Shown in pieces: positions 54,451 to 63,552 of a DNA stretch of 64,000 nt (position 1 is the first letter of the stretch; the number at the start of each line of letters is the position of its first letter). This DNA is from Albidovulum inexpectatum (GTDB lineage Bacteria; Pseudomonadota; Alphaproteobacteria; Rhodobacterales; Rhodobacteraceae). The notes below the pieces were generated by a model, which did no database searches, was not told the origin of the DNA, and saw nothing but the letters and a program-made list of their open reading frames with translations. Made by a program: the position numbers and the translations under genes. Location of the stretch: assembly GCF_002927635.1 (NCBI RefSeq), contig NZ_PRDS01000001.1:1-64000 (forward strand), read 5' to 3'.

Positions 54451-54810
54451 ATGGCATCTGGCTATCTGACGACGCATGTCCTTGATACGGCACGCGGCTG
54501 CCCCGCGACTGGCCTGCGCATCACGCTGTGGCGCATCGATGGCGACGGCCGGGAAAAGCTGGCGGAAGTCACGACCAACGACGATGGCCGCACAGACGGA
54601 CCGATCCTGCCCGCCGCGCAGTTTTCCACGGGCCGCTATGAGCTGATCTTTCACGCGGGCGACTATCTGCGGCGGACCGGGCAGGGGATCGCCGACCCGG
54701 CCTTTCTGGAGGACATACCGGTTCGCTTTGGCATCGCCGATGCAACATCGCACTATCACGTGCCGCTGTTGCTGTCGCCCTATGGCTATTCGACCTATCG
54801 CGGCAGCTGA
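54451..54810 (+). CDS. hiuH: 5-hydroxyisourate hydrolase
   Basis: HiuH (UraH, transthyretin-like) opens 5-hydroxyisourate to OHCU, the substrate of the UraD domain encoded divergently. The 119-residue protein begins '[25 protein letters not shown]', has '[12 protein letters not shown]' and '[19 protein letters not shown]', including the C-terminal YRGS tetrapeptide diagnostic of the enzyme. The His in 'LTTHVLD' and the Arg/His residues near the C-terminus form the active site. No periplasmic signal is present. Urate oxidase is not next to it. Confidence 0.95.
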   Translation: MASGYLTTHVLDTARGCPATGLRITLWRIDGDGREKLAEVTTNDDGRTDGPILPAAQFSTGRYELIFHAGDYLRRTGQGIADPAFLEDIPVRFGIADATSHYHVPLLLSPYGYSTYRGS

Positions 54811-54917
54811 GCGTGACGTCACGAAATCTGACCAGATGGTAAGATCGGAAGATTGCCAAGATGCGTGCTTGTCGCTAGCGTGAGCGCCCATTGAATTTCC
54901 CTGCAAAACGGACCCGA

Positions 54918-55892
54918 ATGTCGCAGATGGCGGATCATGCCCTTTCCAATACGCCGCGCAATGCGGGCGTTCCTCTCCAGACCGATTGGTTCGAATCCGT
55001 ATCGGTCAACACCCCCGCGGCCCAGCGCCGCGCGGCCACGCTGACCGCACGGCGCAGCCTGAAGAAGGAATGGCAGGCCGCCTGGCTCGTCAACGCGATC
55101 CGGTGCATGGATCTGACCACCCTGTCGGGCGATGATACCGAAGATCGCGTCCGCAGGCTGTGCGCGAAGGCGGCGCATCCGGTCGCCGATCACGTGATGA
55201 AGGCGTTGGGGCTGGACCGCCTGACGACGGGCGCGGTCTGCGTCTATCCCACGATGGTGGCGGCCGCCGTTCGCGCGCTCGAAGGCACGGGGATTCCCGT
55301 GGCCTCGGTCGCGACGGGCTTTCCGGCCGGCCTGATGCCGCTTGATCTGCGCCTGGCCGAAATTCGCTATGCCGTCGATCAGGGTGCATCCGAAATCGAC
55401 ATCGTCATCACCCGCGCCCATGTGCTGGACGGCAACTGGAGCGCCCTGTACGACGAGATCGCCGCGATGCGCGAGGCCTGCGGGCCAGCCCATCTGAAGG
55501 CCATCCTGGCGACGGGCGAGCTGAAGACGCTGCGCAATGTCTACAAGGCCAGCATGGTCGCCTGTCAGGCGGGCGCCGATTTCATCAAGACATCCACGGG
55601 AAAAGAAAGCGTGAATGCCACCCTGCCCGTCAGTCTGGTCATGGTCCGGGCGCTGCGCGATTACGGCGAGTGGACGGGCTATCGAATCGGGTTCAAACCC
55701 GCGGGCGGGATGAAGACCGCCAAGGACGCGCTGTCCTGGCAGATCCTGATGCGCGAGGAAATGGGGCCGGACTGGCTGCGCCCCGATCTATTCCGACTTG
55801 GCGCATCCTCGATGCTGGCCGATATCGAACGGCAGCTCGAACACCATGTCACCGGACGGTATTCGTCCGGCTCTCGCCACGCCATCGCCTGA
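54918..55892 (+). CDS. deoC: Deoxyribose-phosphate aldolase
   Basis: DeoC cleaves 2-deoxyribose-5-phosphate to glyceraldehyde-3-phosphate and acetaldehyde during deoxynucleoside use. The 324-residue protein is of the longer type, with an N-terminal extension of about 70 residues. The Schiff-base lysine is in 'ADFIKTSTGKESVNATL' and the proton-relay lysine in 'IGFKPAGGMKTAKDAL'; 'IRCMDLTTL' and 'GAVCVYPTMVAAAV' are typical. The exact start is uncertain: ATG at 54918, ATG at 54927 or TTG at 54891. The ALDH gene follows 7 bp later and could use its acetaldehyde. Confidence 0.93.
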   Translation: MSQMADHALSNTPRNAGVPLQTDWFESVSVNTPAAQRRAATLTARRSLKKEWQAAWLVNAIRCMDLTTLSGDDTEDRVRRLCAKAAHPVADHVMKALGLDRLTTGAVCVYPTMVAAAVRALEGTGIPVASVATGFPAGLMPLDLRLAEIRYAVDQGASEIDIVITRAHVLDGNWSALYDEIAAMREACGPAHLKAILATGELKTLRNVYKASMVACQAGADFIKTSTGKESVNATLPVSLVMVRALRDYGEWTGYRIGFKPAGGMKTAKDALSWQILMREEMGPDWLRPDLFRLGASSMLADIERQLEHHVTGRYSSGSRHAIA

Positions 55893-55899
55893 GGTCAAC

Positions 55900-58266
55900 A
55901 TGCCCAGCGTCAAGGAAATCCTGGAAACAATGGAATATGGCCCCGCACCGGAAGCCGCCGATCAGGTCATGAACTGGCTGAAGGCCCGCGCGCGCTTTGG
56001 TCACTACATTGACGGTGCCTTCACCGAACCCGGCGAGACATTCGATACGGCCAATCCCGCGACGGGCGAGGTTCTGGCGCAGGTATCCCAGGGCAGCGCC
56101 GCCGACATCGAACGCGCAGTTGCCGCGGCAAGGGCGGCATTGCCCGCTTGGTCACGTCTGCCCGGGCACGAGCGGGCCAAATGGCTGTATGCGCTGGCCC
56201 GGCACATCCAGAAGCGCGAACGCTTCCTTGCGGTGCTGGAAACGCTGGACAACGGCAAGCCGATCCGGGAATCGCGCGATATCGACGTGCCCTTGGCCGC
56301 GCGCCACTTCTATCACCATGCCGGCTGGGCCGAGATCCTCGAGGACGAGTTTCCGGGCGCCCAGCCCGTTGGCGTCTGCGGTCAGATCATCCCCTGGAAC
56401 TTTCCGCTGCTGATGCTGGCCTGGAAGATCGCGCCGGCGCTTGCTGCGGGGAACACGGTCGTGCTGAAGCCGGCCGAGTTCACGCCGCTGACCGCGCTGG
56501 CCTTTGCCGAGATCTGTGCCGAGATCGGCCTGCCCCGCGGCGTGGTCAATATCGTTACGGGCGACGGCGCAACGGGCGCGGCGCTGGTCGATGCGCCGGT
56601 CGACAAGATCGCGTTCACCGGCTCGACCGAGGTTGGCCGCGCGATCCGCAAGGCGACCGCCGGTCGTGACGTCAAGCTGACGCTGGAACTGGGCGGCAAG
56701 TCACCCTTCATCGTCTTTGCCGATGCCGATCTGGACGCCGCCGTCGAAGGCGTGGTCGATTCCATCTGGTTCAATCAGGGACAGGTCTGTTGCGCAGGCA
56801 GCCGGATATTGGTGGCCGAGTCGATCGCCCCGGTCTTTCAGAAGCGTCTGGCGACCCGCATGGCGAAGTTGCGCGTGGGCGACCCGCTGGACAAGTGCAC
56901 CGATATCGGCGCCATCGTGGCGCCGGTCCAGGTACAGCGCATCCGCCGGCTGATTGCCGAGGGAGAAGCACAGGGCGCAAGGCTGCACACCGCGCCCGTC
57001 CAGCTGCCCGATCGCGGCTGCTTCCTTGCGCCCGGTTATCTGACCGATGTCGCCCCGGCCAATATCCTGTCTGACACGGAAATCTTCGGCCCCTATGCAA
57101 CGGTGACGACCTTCCGCACGCCCGACGAGGCCGTGACACTGGCCAACAACAGCCGCTATGGGCTGGCCGCGTCGATCTGGAGCGAAAACGTGAACCTTGC
57201 GCTCGATGTCGCATCCAGGGTCAAGGCGGGTGTGGTCTGGGTGAACTCGACCAATGTCTTCGACGCCGGCGCGGGCTTTGGCGGCTACCGCGAAAGCGGC
57301 TTTGGGCGCGAGGGCGGTCGCGAAGGCATGCGGGAATACCTGAGCTGGCCCGGCCCGAAGACACGGCCCGAGGCCCAGCCAACCCCGATCGACGCCGCGC
57401 CGCATCCTGCGGACAAGCCCGCGCCGATCCGGGCCGAGGCACCGATCGATCGGACGGCAAAACTGTATATCGGCGGCGCTCAGAAGCGTCCCGATTCGGG
57501 CTATTCCTACGCCGTCCTTGCCAAGGGCAAGGAGATCGGGCTTGCGGGCCTTGGGAATCGCAAGGATATCCGGAACGCCGTCGAGGCCGCACACAAGGCC
57601 ACGGGCTGGAGCAAGGCAACCGGCCACAATCGTGCCCAGGTCCTGTACTATCTGGCCGAAAACTTGGCGGCGCGCGCAGAAGGATTTGCCGAACGGCTGA
57701 AAGAGATGGGCGTATCCAAGCCCCGCGAGGAGGTCGAAACCGCGATCCGGCGCACCTTCTGGTATGCGGCCCAGGCCGACAAGTTCGACGGGGCCGTCCA
57801 TTCGACCAAGTCTGCACATGTGACACTGGCAATGCCGGAACCCTTTGGCGTGATGGGGGTCGTCTGCCCGAACGACGCGCCGCTTCTGGGCCTGATCAGC
57901 ATGGTTCTGCCGGCGATCGCGATGGGCAACCGGGTCGTGGCCGTGCCGGCCCAGTCGATGCCGCTGGCCGCGACGGACTTCTACCAGGTGCTGGAAACCT
58001 CGGATGTGCCGGGCGGAGTGGTGAATATCGTGACCGGCGCCAAGGACGAACTGGCGCGCGTGTTGGCCCAGCATGACGACGTGGACGCCCTGTGGTATTG
58101 CGGCGACGAAGCAGGCCGGGAAATGGTCGAAAGCGAAAGCGCGGGCAACCTGAAGGTCACATGGACCTTCCCCAACCGCGACTGGCGCGGAAAGGATGGA
58201 CAGGGGCGCGAATTCCTGCACCGCGCCACGCAGATCAAGAACATCTGGGTTCCCTACGGCGAATGA
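55900..58266 (+). CDS. Two-domain aldehyde dehydrogenase, ALDH16 type
   Basis: The 788-residue protein is about 1.6 times a normal ALDH. Residues 1 to about 490 are a complete domain: 'CGQIIPWNFPLLMLAWKIAPALAAGNTVVLKPAEFTPL', 'GSTEVGRAI', general-base Glu in 'TLELGGKSP' and nucleophile Cys297 in 'NQGQVCCAGSR'. From about 525 a second ALDH-like domain follows ('PFGVMGVVCPNDAPLLGLISMVLPAIAMGN'); it has no GQxC motif and looks non-catalytic. This is the ALDH16 layout, where the second domain helps form the oligomer. With deoC 7 bp upstream, acetaldehyde is a likely substrate, by inference only. Its stop overlaps the FAH-type gene by 4 bp. Confidence 0.88.
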   Translation: MPSVKEILETMEYGPAPEAADQVMNWLKARARFGHYIDGAFTEPGETFDTANPATGEVLAQVSQGSAADIERAVAAARAALPAWSRLPGHERAKWLYALARHIQKRERFLAVLETLDNGKPIRESRDIDVPLAARHFYHHAGWAEILEDEFPGAQPVGVCGQIIPWNFPLLMLAWKIAPALAAGNTVVLKPAEFTPLTALAFAEICAEIGLPRGVVNIVTGDGATGAALVDAPVDKIAFTGSTEVGRAIRKATAGRDVKLTLELGGKSPFIVFADADLDAAVEGVVDSIWFNQGQVCCAGSRILVAESIAPVFQKRLATRMAKLRVGDPLDKCTDIGAIVAPVQVQRIRRLIAEGEAQGARLHTAPVQLPDRGCFLAPGYLTDVAPANILSDTEIFGPYATVTTFRTPDEAVTLANNSRYGLAASIWSENVNLALDVASRVKAGVVWVNSTNVFDAGAGFGGYRESGFGREGGREGMREYLSWPGPKTRPEAQPTPIDAAPHPADKPAPIRAEAPIDRTAKLYIGGAQKRPDSGYSYAVLAKGKEIGLAGLGNRKDIRNAVEAAHKATGWSKATGHNRAQVLYYLAENLAARAEGFAERLKEMGVSKPREEVETAIRRTFWYAAQADKFDGAVHSTKSAHVTLAMPEPFGVMGVVCPNDAPLLGLISMVLPAIAMGNRVVAVPAQSMPLAATDFYQVLETSDVPGGVVNIVTGAKDELARVLAQHDDVDALWYCGDEAGREMVESESAGNLKVTWTFPNRDWRGKDGQGREFLHRATQIKNIWVPYGE

Positions 58267-58964
58267 CACGGCTTCTTTTCCCCGCTCCCCTACCCGTCAC
58301 CCTGCCCATCCAGGGCAGGGGCGAGGAGTTCCCCGTCAGCCGCATCTTTTGCGTCGGACGCAATTACGTGGATCATGCCCGCGAAATGGGCTCCGAGGTA
58401 GACCGACAGGCGCCCTTCTACTTCACCAAGTCCCCCCTGCATCTGGTGCATTCGGGTGCAAGTGTACCCTATCCCCCGGGGACCCAGGACCTGCACCACG
58501 AAATGGAATTCGTCGTCGCGCTGGGGAAGGGTGGCTTCCGGGTGGATGTCGATCAGGCAACAGATCTTGTGCTGGGTTATGCCGCGGGGCTGGACATGAC
58601 CCGGCGCGATCTTCAGGCCCATGCCAAGGAGCGGCGCCGCCCTTGGGACACGGGCAAGGATTTCGAGAACGCCGCCGTCGTCGGGCCGATCACGCCACGT
58701 ACCGAATTCGGCCGGATCGGACCGCAGGGAATTCGCCTGTGGGTCAACGACCGGCTGGCACAATCGGCGCGGCTGGATGACATGGTCTGGTCGGTCCCCG
58801 AGCTGATCGCCCACCTGTCCACATTGTACCACCTTCGCCCCGGAGACCTGATCATGACCGGAACGCCTGCCGGTGTCGGCCCCGTCGGCGAGGGGGATCG
58901 CCTGCATGGCGAAATCGATGGCCTGGCGCCCGTGGATCTGACGATCGGCGCGGCTGCAACCTAG
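58263..58964 (+). CDS. Fumarylacetoacetate hydrolase family protein
   Basis: The 233-residue protein has the FAH fold: 'RIFCVGRNYVDHAREMG', metal ligands in 'LHHEMEFVVALG', 'GYAAGLDMTRRDLQ' and 'LRPGDLIMTGTPAGVGPV'. Members hydrolyse C-C bonds in fumarylpyruvate, acylpyruvates and similar compounds or decarboxylate oxaloacetate; this size resembles fumarylpyruvate hydrolase and acylpyruvases. The start ATG overlaps the ALDH16 stop (ATGA), so translation is coupled and a role in the same pathway is possible, though the substrate is unknown. Confidence 0.88.
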   Translation: MTRLLFPAPLPVTLPIQGRGEEFPVSRIFCVGRNYVDHAREMGSEVDRQAPFYFTKSPLHLVHSGASVPYPPGTQDLHHEMEFVVALGKGGFRVDVDQATDLVLGYAAGLDMTRRDLQAHAKERRRPWDTGKDFENAAVVGPITPRTEFGRIGPQGIRLWVNDRLAQSARLDDMVWSVPELIAHLSTLYHLRPGDLIMTGTPAGVGPVGEGDRLHGEIDGLAPVDLTIGAAAT

Positions 58965-58970
58965 ACGTCC

Positions 58971-59213
58971 CTATCGCTGTCGCGTCTTTCGCAGCCGGCA
59001 CAGCGCGCGCAGGTCCAGCCAGGCCACGCCGATACCAAGCGGGATCATCCAGAACCCCAGCACTGGCAGGAAGCCGAATATGCCGCCAACGATCAACAAC
59101 AGCCCCACGACCACGCGCAGTCCGGGCGGGACAGACCGGTTGATGCGCACCAGCCAGCGGCGGATACGCATGCGCATGGTCTTCTGGCCCTGGCGATCGG
59201 CAGGCTGGGTCAC
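58971..59213 (-). CDS. Small membrane protein of unknown function
   Basis: The product of about 80 residues has a basic N-terminus ('MRMRIRRWLVRINRSVPPG'), one long hydrophobic stretch that could be two close membrane segments ('LRVVVGLLLIVGGIFGFLPV' and 'GFWMIPLGIGVAWLDL') and a basic tail. I do not recognise a named family with confidence. The GTG at 59213 has GGAG about 8 bp upstream and is preferred; an internal ATG at 59177 would give 68 residues. It is convergent with the FAH-type gene and downstream of the sdh operon terminator. Confidence 0.55.
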   Translation of the reverse strand: MTQPADRQGQKTMRMRIRRWLVRINRSVPPGLRVVVGLLLIVGGIFGFLPVLGFWMIPLGIGVAWLDLRALCRLRKTRQR

Positions 59214-59264
59214 GGGCGGTCTCCGATGACGGCGGACCCGCCCGATAAAGTCACTGGCATCCGA

Positions 59265-59296
59265 AATTGCAAGGGGCAGCACGCCCACCCCTTGCC
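59265..59296 (-). terminator. Probable terminator of the sdh operon
   Basis: On the minus strand GCAAGGGG pairs with CCCCTTGC around an 11-nt loop, followed by AATTTCGG, a few bases past the sdhB stop. The tail is short on T, so confidence is moderate. Confidence 0.5.
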
Positions 59297-59302
59297 GATG
59301 AA

Positions 59303-60082
59303 TCAGATCTGGCGTTCAACCATCAGCTTCTTGATCTCGGCGATCGCCTTGGCCGGATTCAGACCCTTCGGACAGGTCTTGGTGCAGTTCATGATGGTAT
59401 GGCACCGATACAGCTTGAAGGGATCCTCCAGCTGATCCAGCCGTTCGCCCGTGGCCTCGTCACGCGAGTCGATGATCCAGCGATAGGCATGAAGCAGCGC
59501 GGCGGGCCCAAGATACTTGTCGCCGTTCCACCAGTAACTGGGGCACGCGGTCGAGCAGGATGCACACATCACGCATTCATAAAGACCATCAAGCTTCTTG
59601 CGGTCCTCGATCGATTGACGCCATTCCTTTTCCGGCCGGTTCGTCTTGGTCTCCAGCCAGGGCATGATGCTGGCATGCTGGGCATAGAAATGCGTCAGGT
59701 CCGGCACCAGGTCCTTGATGACCGGCATGTGGGGCAGCGGATAGATCTTCACGTCGCCCTTGATCTCGTCCAGACCATAGATGCAGGCCAGCGTATTGAT
59801 CCCGTCGATATTCATCGCGCAGGAGCCGCAGATGCCCTCGCGGCAGGAACGGCGGAAGGTCAGCGTGGGGTCGATCTCGTTCTTGATCTTGATCAACGCA
59901 TCCAGAACCATCGGGCCGCAACGGTCCATGTCCAGGAAATAGGTGTCGATCCGCGGGTTTTCGCCGCTGTCCGGGTCCCAGCGATAGATCTGGAACTTGC
60001 GCACGTTCTTGGCGCCTTCCGGCTTTGGCCAGGTCTTGCCGACCCGGATCTTCGAATTCTTGGGAAGCGTGAACTGGACCAT
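59303..60082 (-). CDS. sdhB: Succinate dehydrogenase iron-sulfur subunit
   Basis: SdhB carries electrons from the flavin to quinone through three Fe-S clusters. The 259-residue protein has the 2Fe-2S set '[15 protein letters not shown]' with a later Cys in 'NTLACIYG', and the 4Fe-4S/3Fe-4S cysteines in '[19 protein letters not shown]' and '[17 protein letters not shown]'. It lies on the cytoplasmic side of complex II. It is the last gene of sdhCDA-lipo-lipo-sdhB, 3 bp after the second lipoprotein gene. Confidence 0.97.
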   Translation of the reverse strand: MVQFTLPKNSKIRVGKTWPKPEGAKNVRKFQIYRWDPDSGENPRIDTYFLDMDRCGPMVLDALIKIKNEIDPTLTFRRSCREGICGSCAMNIDGINTLACIYGLDEIKGDVKIYPLPHMPVIKDLVPDLTHFYAQHASIMPWLETKTNRPEKEWRQSIEDRKKLDGLYECVMCASCSTACPSYWWNGDKYLGPAALLHAYRWIIDSRDEATGERLDQLEDPFKLYRCHTIMNCTKTCPKGLNPAKAIAEIKKLMVERQI

Positions 60083-60085
60083 GTC

Positions 60086-60379
60086 TTATCCCTTCCAATC
60101 GGGCAGATCATAGAGCGGCCGGCGCGGCGGCTGGCCGGATTTCTGATAGACGCAGGCGGCATAGGCCTCGGCCGGGTCGCGCCCCTGCAGCCATTCGGTC
60201 GACATCTCGATCTCGACGCGCGACGCCGGACCATCCGAACCGACGCCGACGGCAATCGTCCCGCGCGGGCCGGCGGCCAGGCGGGCGCGCTCGAGACATT
60301 GCTGCTCGGCACGCTCGACCGGGATCGGGCCACAGGCCGTAAGCGTTGCAATCGCAAGCAGGGCGGCCACGCGCAGCAT
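60086..60379 (-). CDS. Small lipoprotein encoded between sdhA and sdhB (second)
   Basis: The 97-residue product begins 'MLRVAALLAIATLTACGPIP', a lipoprotein signal with lipobox 'TLTAC'. The mature part contains 'ERAEQQCLERARLAAGPRG' and ends 'PPRRPLYDLPDWKG'. I do not recognise a characterised family. Spacing is 2 bp from the gene before and 3 bp to sdhB, so it is part of the operon. It may be inner- or outer-membrane anchored. A role in complex II assembly or stability is a guess from context. Confidence 0.75.
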   Translation of the reverse strand: MLRVAALLAIATLTACGPIPVERAEQQCLERARLAAGPRGTIAVGVGSDGPASRVEIEMSTEWLQGRDPAEAYAACVYQKSGQPPRRPLYDLPDWKG

Positions 60380-60381
60380 CT

Positions 60382-60741
60382 TCAATCCACCTCCAGCGAG
60401 GCGCGGATCGTCGATCCGTCGCGAAGGAACTGCAGGGCACGTTCCTGCTGTTCCCGAGTCAGGGTCGCCCAAAGCTCGGCATCCCCGGGCAGCAGGGGAT
60501 ATTGCGTCGGCAGCGGCAGTTTCCCGGGCTCGGCCGGCTGTTCCGTAGACGGCTGAGCGTTTTCCGGCGCGACTTCCTTAAGATAGGCGCCATGATAGCC
60601 CGCGCCTCCCGACAGAACCGCGGTTCCCTTTTGCGGAGGTGTATATGCGAGGCGCGCACCCGCTGGTGGCGTATCGTCCTGCACGCAGGCCGATACCGCC
60701 ACGATCAGCGCAAGGCCGGTCATGGGCGCGATCAGGCGCAT
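60382..60741 (-). CDS. Small lipoprotein encoded between sdhA and sdhB (first)
   Basis: The 119-residue product begins '[22 protein letters not shown]', a lipoprotein signal with lipobox 'AVSAC'. The mature part is low in structure (Pro/Gly-rich), with 'LLPGDAELWATLTREQQERALQFLRDGSTIRASL' at its end as a possible helix pair. I do not recognise a named family. Its ATG shares one base with the sdhA stop (TGATG), so its translation depends on sdhA. Function unknown; context suggests a link to complex II or the membrane near it. Confidence 0.75.
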   Translation of the reverse strand: MRLIAPMTGLALIVAVSACVQDDTPPAGARLAYTPPQKGTAVLSGGAGYHGAYLKEVAPENAQPSTEQPAEPGKLPLPTQYPLLPGDAELWATLTREQQERALQFLRDGSTIRASLEVD

Positions 60742-62543
60742 CAGTACACCCGCGCCTTGGGAGCGACCTTCTTCGGATCGATCCCGCCCTTTTCCGGCGG
60801 CGTCAGCGGCTCGGTATGGACCGGACGATAATCGAGTCGCACCTTGTTGCCCTCGACCCAGGCCAGCGTGTGCTTGCGCCAGTTGACGTCGTCGCGCTCG
60901 GGATAGTCCTCGTGCGCATGGGCGCCACGGCTTTCGTGCCGCGCCTCGGCCGAGACGATGGTCGCCAGGGCGTTCGGCATCAGGTTCGTCAGCTCCAGCG
61001 TCTCCATCAGGTCACTGTTCCAGATCAGAGACCGGTCGGTGACCTTCAGATCGTCCAGCTTGGCGGCCACGGCGGTCATCTTCTCGACCCCCTCGGCCAG
61101 CGTCTTGGACGAACGGAAAACGGCGGCGTCATTCTGCATCGTGCGCTGCATCTCGAGCCGCAGCTCGGCCGTGGGCACGGTGCCATTGGCGTGACGCAGA
61201 CGGTCGAAGCGGTCGAGGATGCGATCCACTTCCGACTTGTTGACCTCGCGCGGCGGTTCCTTCGGATTCACGACTTCCCCGGCGCGGATCGCGGCGGCGC
61301 GTCCGAACACCACGAGGTCGATCAGCGAGTTCGAGCCCAGCCGGTTCGCGCCATGCACGCTGGCGCAGCCCGCCTCGCCCACGGCCATCAGGCCGGGAAA
61401 CACGCGGTCGGGATCGTCCGGCGTGGGGTTCAGCACCTCGCCCATGTAGTTCGTCGGAATGCCGCCCATGTTGTAATGCACCGTCGGGATGACCGGGATC
61501 GGCTCCTTGGTGACATCGACGCCGGCAAAGATGCGGGCACTTTCCGAGATGCCCGGCAGGCGTTCGGCCAGCGTTTCGGGTGGCAGGTGGTTGAGGTGCA
61601 GATAGATGTGGTCCTTGTGCTCTCCCACGCCACGGCCCTCGCGGATCTCGATCGTCATGCAGCGGCTGACGACGTCGCGGCTCGCCAGATCCTTGTAGGT
61701 CGGCGCATAGCGCTCCATGAAGCGTTCGCCCTCGGAATTGGTGAGGTAGCCGCCCTCGCCGCGCGCGCCTTCCGTGATCAGGCAGCCTGCGCCATAGATG
61801 CCGGTCGGATGGAACTGGACGAATTCCATGTCCTGCAGCGGCAAGCCCGCACGCGCCACCATCCCGCCGCCATCGCCGGTGCAGGTATGGGCCGAGGTTG
61901 CGCTGAAATAGGCCCGGCCGTAGCCGCCGGTGGCCAGCACGGTCATCTTGGCGTTGAAGACGTGGATCGTGCCGTCATCCAGCTTCCATGCAACGACCCC
62001 GGTACAGGCGCCGTCGGTGATGATCAGGTCGATCGCGAAATATTCGATATAGAACTCGGCCTTCTGCTTCAGCGACTGGCCATAGAGCGTGTGCAGGATC
62101 GCATGGCCGGTCCGGTCTGCCGCGGCGCAGGTCCGCTGAACCGGGGGGCCTTCGCCGAACTCGGTCGTATGGCCGCCGAAGGGACGCTGGTAGATCTTGC
62201 CCTCCTCGGTGCGCGAGAACGGCACGCCGTAATGTTCGAGCTCATAGACGGCCTTTGGAGCCTCGCGGGCGAGATATTCCATCGCGTCCATGTCGCCCAG
62301 CCAGTCCGACCCCTTGACGGTGTCGTACATGTGCCACTGCCAGTTGTCGGGGCCCATGTTGCCGAGGCTGGCCGCGATGCCGCCCTGGGCGGCGACGGTA
62401 TGGCTGCGGGTCGGGAACACCTTGGTGATGCAGGCCGTGCGCAGGCCCTGTTCGGCCATGCCCAGCGTGGCACGCAGGCCCGCGCCGCCGGCGCCGACCA
62501 CGACCACGTCGAAATTGTGTACTTCGTAGGGATAAGCGGTCAT
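60741..62543 (-). CDS. sdhA: Succinate dehydrogenase flavoprotein subunit
   Basis: SdhA oxidises succinate to fumarate with covalently bound FAD. The 600-residue protein begins '[33 protein letters not shown]' with the FAD dinucleotide site; the FAD-linking His is in '[20 protein letters not shown]'. The substrate loop '[21 protein letters not shown]' and '[24 protein letters not shown]' follow. It is cytoplasmic and membrane-associated through SdhCD. It starts 10 bp after sdhD. Confidence 0.98.
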   Translation of the reverse strand: MTAYPYEVHNFDVVVVGAGGAGLRATLGMAEQGLRTACITKVFPTRSHTVAAQGGIAASLGNMGPDNWQWHMYDTVKGSDWLGDMDAMEYLAREAPKAVYELEHYGVPFSRTEEGKIYQRPFGGHTTEFGEGPPVQRTCAAADRTGHAILHTLYGQSLKQKAEFYIEYFAIDLIITDGACTGVVAWKLDDGTIHVFNAKMTVLATGGYGRAYFSATSAHTCTGDGGGMVARAGLPLQDMEFVQFHPTGIYGAGCLITEGARGEGGYLTNSEGERFMERYAPTYKDLASRDVVSRCMTIEIREGRGVGEHKDHIYLHLNHLPPETLAERLPGISESARIFAGVDVTKEPIPVIPTVHYNMGGIPTNYMGEVLNPTPDDPDRVFPGLMAVGEAGCASVHGANRLGSNSLIDLVVFGRAAAIRAGEVVNPKEPPREVNKSEVDRILDRFDRLRHANGTVPTAELRLEMQRTMQNDAAVFRSSKTLAEGVEKMTAVAAKLDDLKVTDRSLIWNSDLMETLELTNLMPNALATIVSAEARHESRGAHAHEDYPERDDVNWRKHTLAWVEGNKVRLDYRPVHTEPLTPPEKGGIDPKKVAPKARVY

Positions 62544-62553
62544 GTCCAGTTCC

Positions 62554-62925
62554 TCAGAGCGCCAGACGGATCAGCGCGTAAAGTCCAGTCGCCATCAGCG
62601 CATAGGACAGGCAGATGGTCGCAACGATCAGCGCCTTGCGCGTCAGGCCGCGGGTATAATCCTCGATCATGATCTGTGCGCCCTGGCGAAAGTGATAGAG
62701 GCCGACAAGGATCGTCAGCCCGGCCACGATCGACGGGAAGGGGCGTTCGTAATAGGCCACGACTTCCTCGTGAGGGGCGCCCAGGATGCTGCCGAAGGTG
62801 AAGACGAACAACGGGATCAGCACGGCCAGCCCGACGGCGGAAACCTGCATGATCCAGTGGTGCATCGTGCCGGACCGGGCCGAACCCAGACCTTCGGCGC
62901 GCTTGCGGTCGGTCAGAAAGTGCAT
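62554..62925 (-). CDS. sdhD: Succinate dehydrogenase membrane anchor subunit SdhD
   Basis: The 123-residue protein has three membrane segments. '[40 protein letters not shown]' and '[22 protein letters not shown]' are typical of alphaproteobacterial SdhD and line the quinone/heme site. It anchors SdhAB with SdhC. It lies 13 bp after sdhC. Confidence 0.95.
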   Translation of the reverse strand: MHFLTDRKRAEGLGSARSGTMHHWIMQVSAVGLAVLIPLFVFTFGSILGAPHEEVVAYYERPFPSIVAGLTILVGLYHFRQGAQIMIEDYTRGLTRKALIVATICLSYALMATGLYALIRLAL

Positions 62926-62938
62926 CTTCCGTCTCCTG

Positions 62939-63322
62939 TCACAGAATGACGAACGTGATCACGGTCAGCAGGACCGATCCGATGATGCAGGTCCAGCCCA
63001 GTTTCTCGGCCGTCTCGATATCCAGCCCGCGACCGCTGTCATAGATCAGGTGCCGGATGCCGGCGAGGAAATGATACCAGACGGCCCAGACCGATCCGAA
63101 GAATACCAGCTTGCCAAACCAGCTGCGCAACACGCCGTCTGCGACGGCAAAGTAGTCGGGCCCGGTCGCGGCGGCCAGGAACCACCAGACGATCAGAATG
63201 GACGCCACGATCAGCGCATTGCCCGTGATCCGTGTCAGGATCGATGTGATCGAGGTCAGCTGCGGGCGGTAGATCTGCAGATGTGGCGACAACGGGCGAT
63301 TGCCCCGGTTGACATCGGCCAT
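62939..63322 (-). CDS. sdhC: Succinate dehydrogenase cytochrome b556 subunit SdhC
   Basis: The 127-residue protein begins 'MADVNRGNRPLSPHLQIYRPQLTSITSILTRITG', the conserved SdhC start, and has three membrane segments. The likely heme-ligand His is in 'VWYHFLAGIRHLIYD'. It is the first gene of the operon; its upstream region holds several repeated motifs. Confidence 0.96.
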   Translation of the reverse strand: MADVNRGNRPLSPHLQIYRPQLTSITSILTRITGNALIVASILIVWWFLAAATGPDYFAVADGVLRSWFGKLVFFGSVWAVWYHFLAGIRHLIYDSGRGLDIETAEKLGWTCIIGSVLLTVITFVIL

Positions 63323-63383
63323 GGTCTTTTCCCCTCGTGCCTTGCCCAGGCGCCATTCGAAACCCGGGACCTGCCAATGTCAT

Positions 63384-63494
63384 AGCGCAAAAGTTCCGCT
63401 TGTCACGCCGCGAATGGCAAAAGGGCCGTCAAACGGAAATTGTTAGCGCAAACACGGTGCTATGTGATCACGCAAAAATTTTTTGTGATCACGC
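63384..63494 (-). promoter_or_regulatory. Promoter region of sdh with two pairs of repeated motifs
   Basis: The 230 bp between the mesaconyl-CoA hydratase gene and sdhC has no gene. TAGCGCAAA occurs at 63384-63392 and 63444-63452, the second inside the near-palindrome TGTTAGCGCAAACA (63441-63454). TGTGATCACGC, with palindromic core GTGATCAC, occurs at 63463-63473 and 63484-63494, 21 bp apart, on the same face of the helix. On the minus strand GTGACA and TATGAC, 16 bp apart (about 63382-63409), could be the promoter. These look like binding sites for two regulators. Confidence 0.5.
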
Positions 63495-63552
63495 GACGGG
63501 TGAATTCTCGCGTCCATTCCATGCCTGAACGGCCATCCGAGTCGCCACGCGA

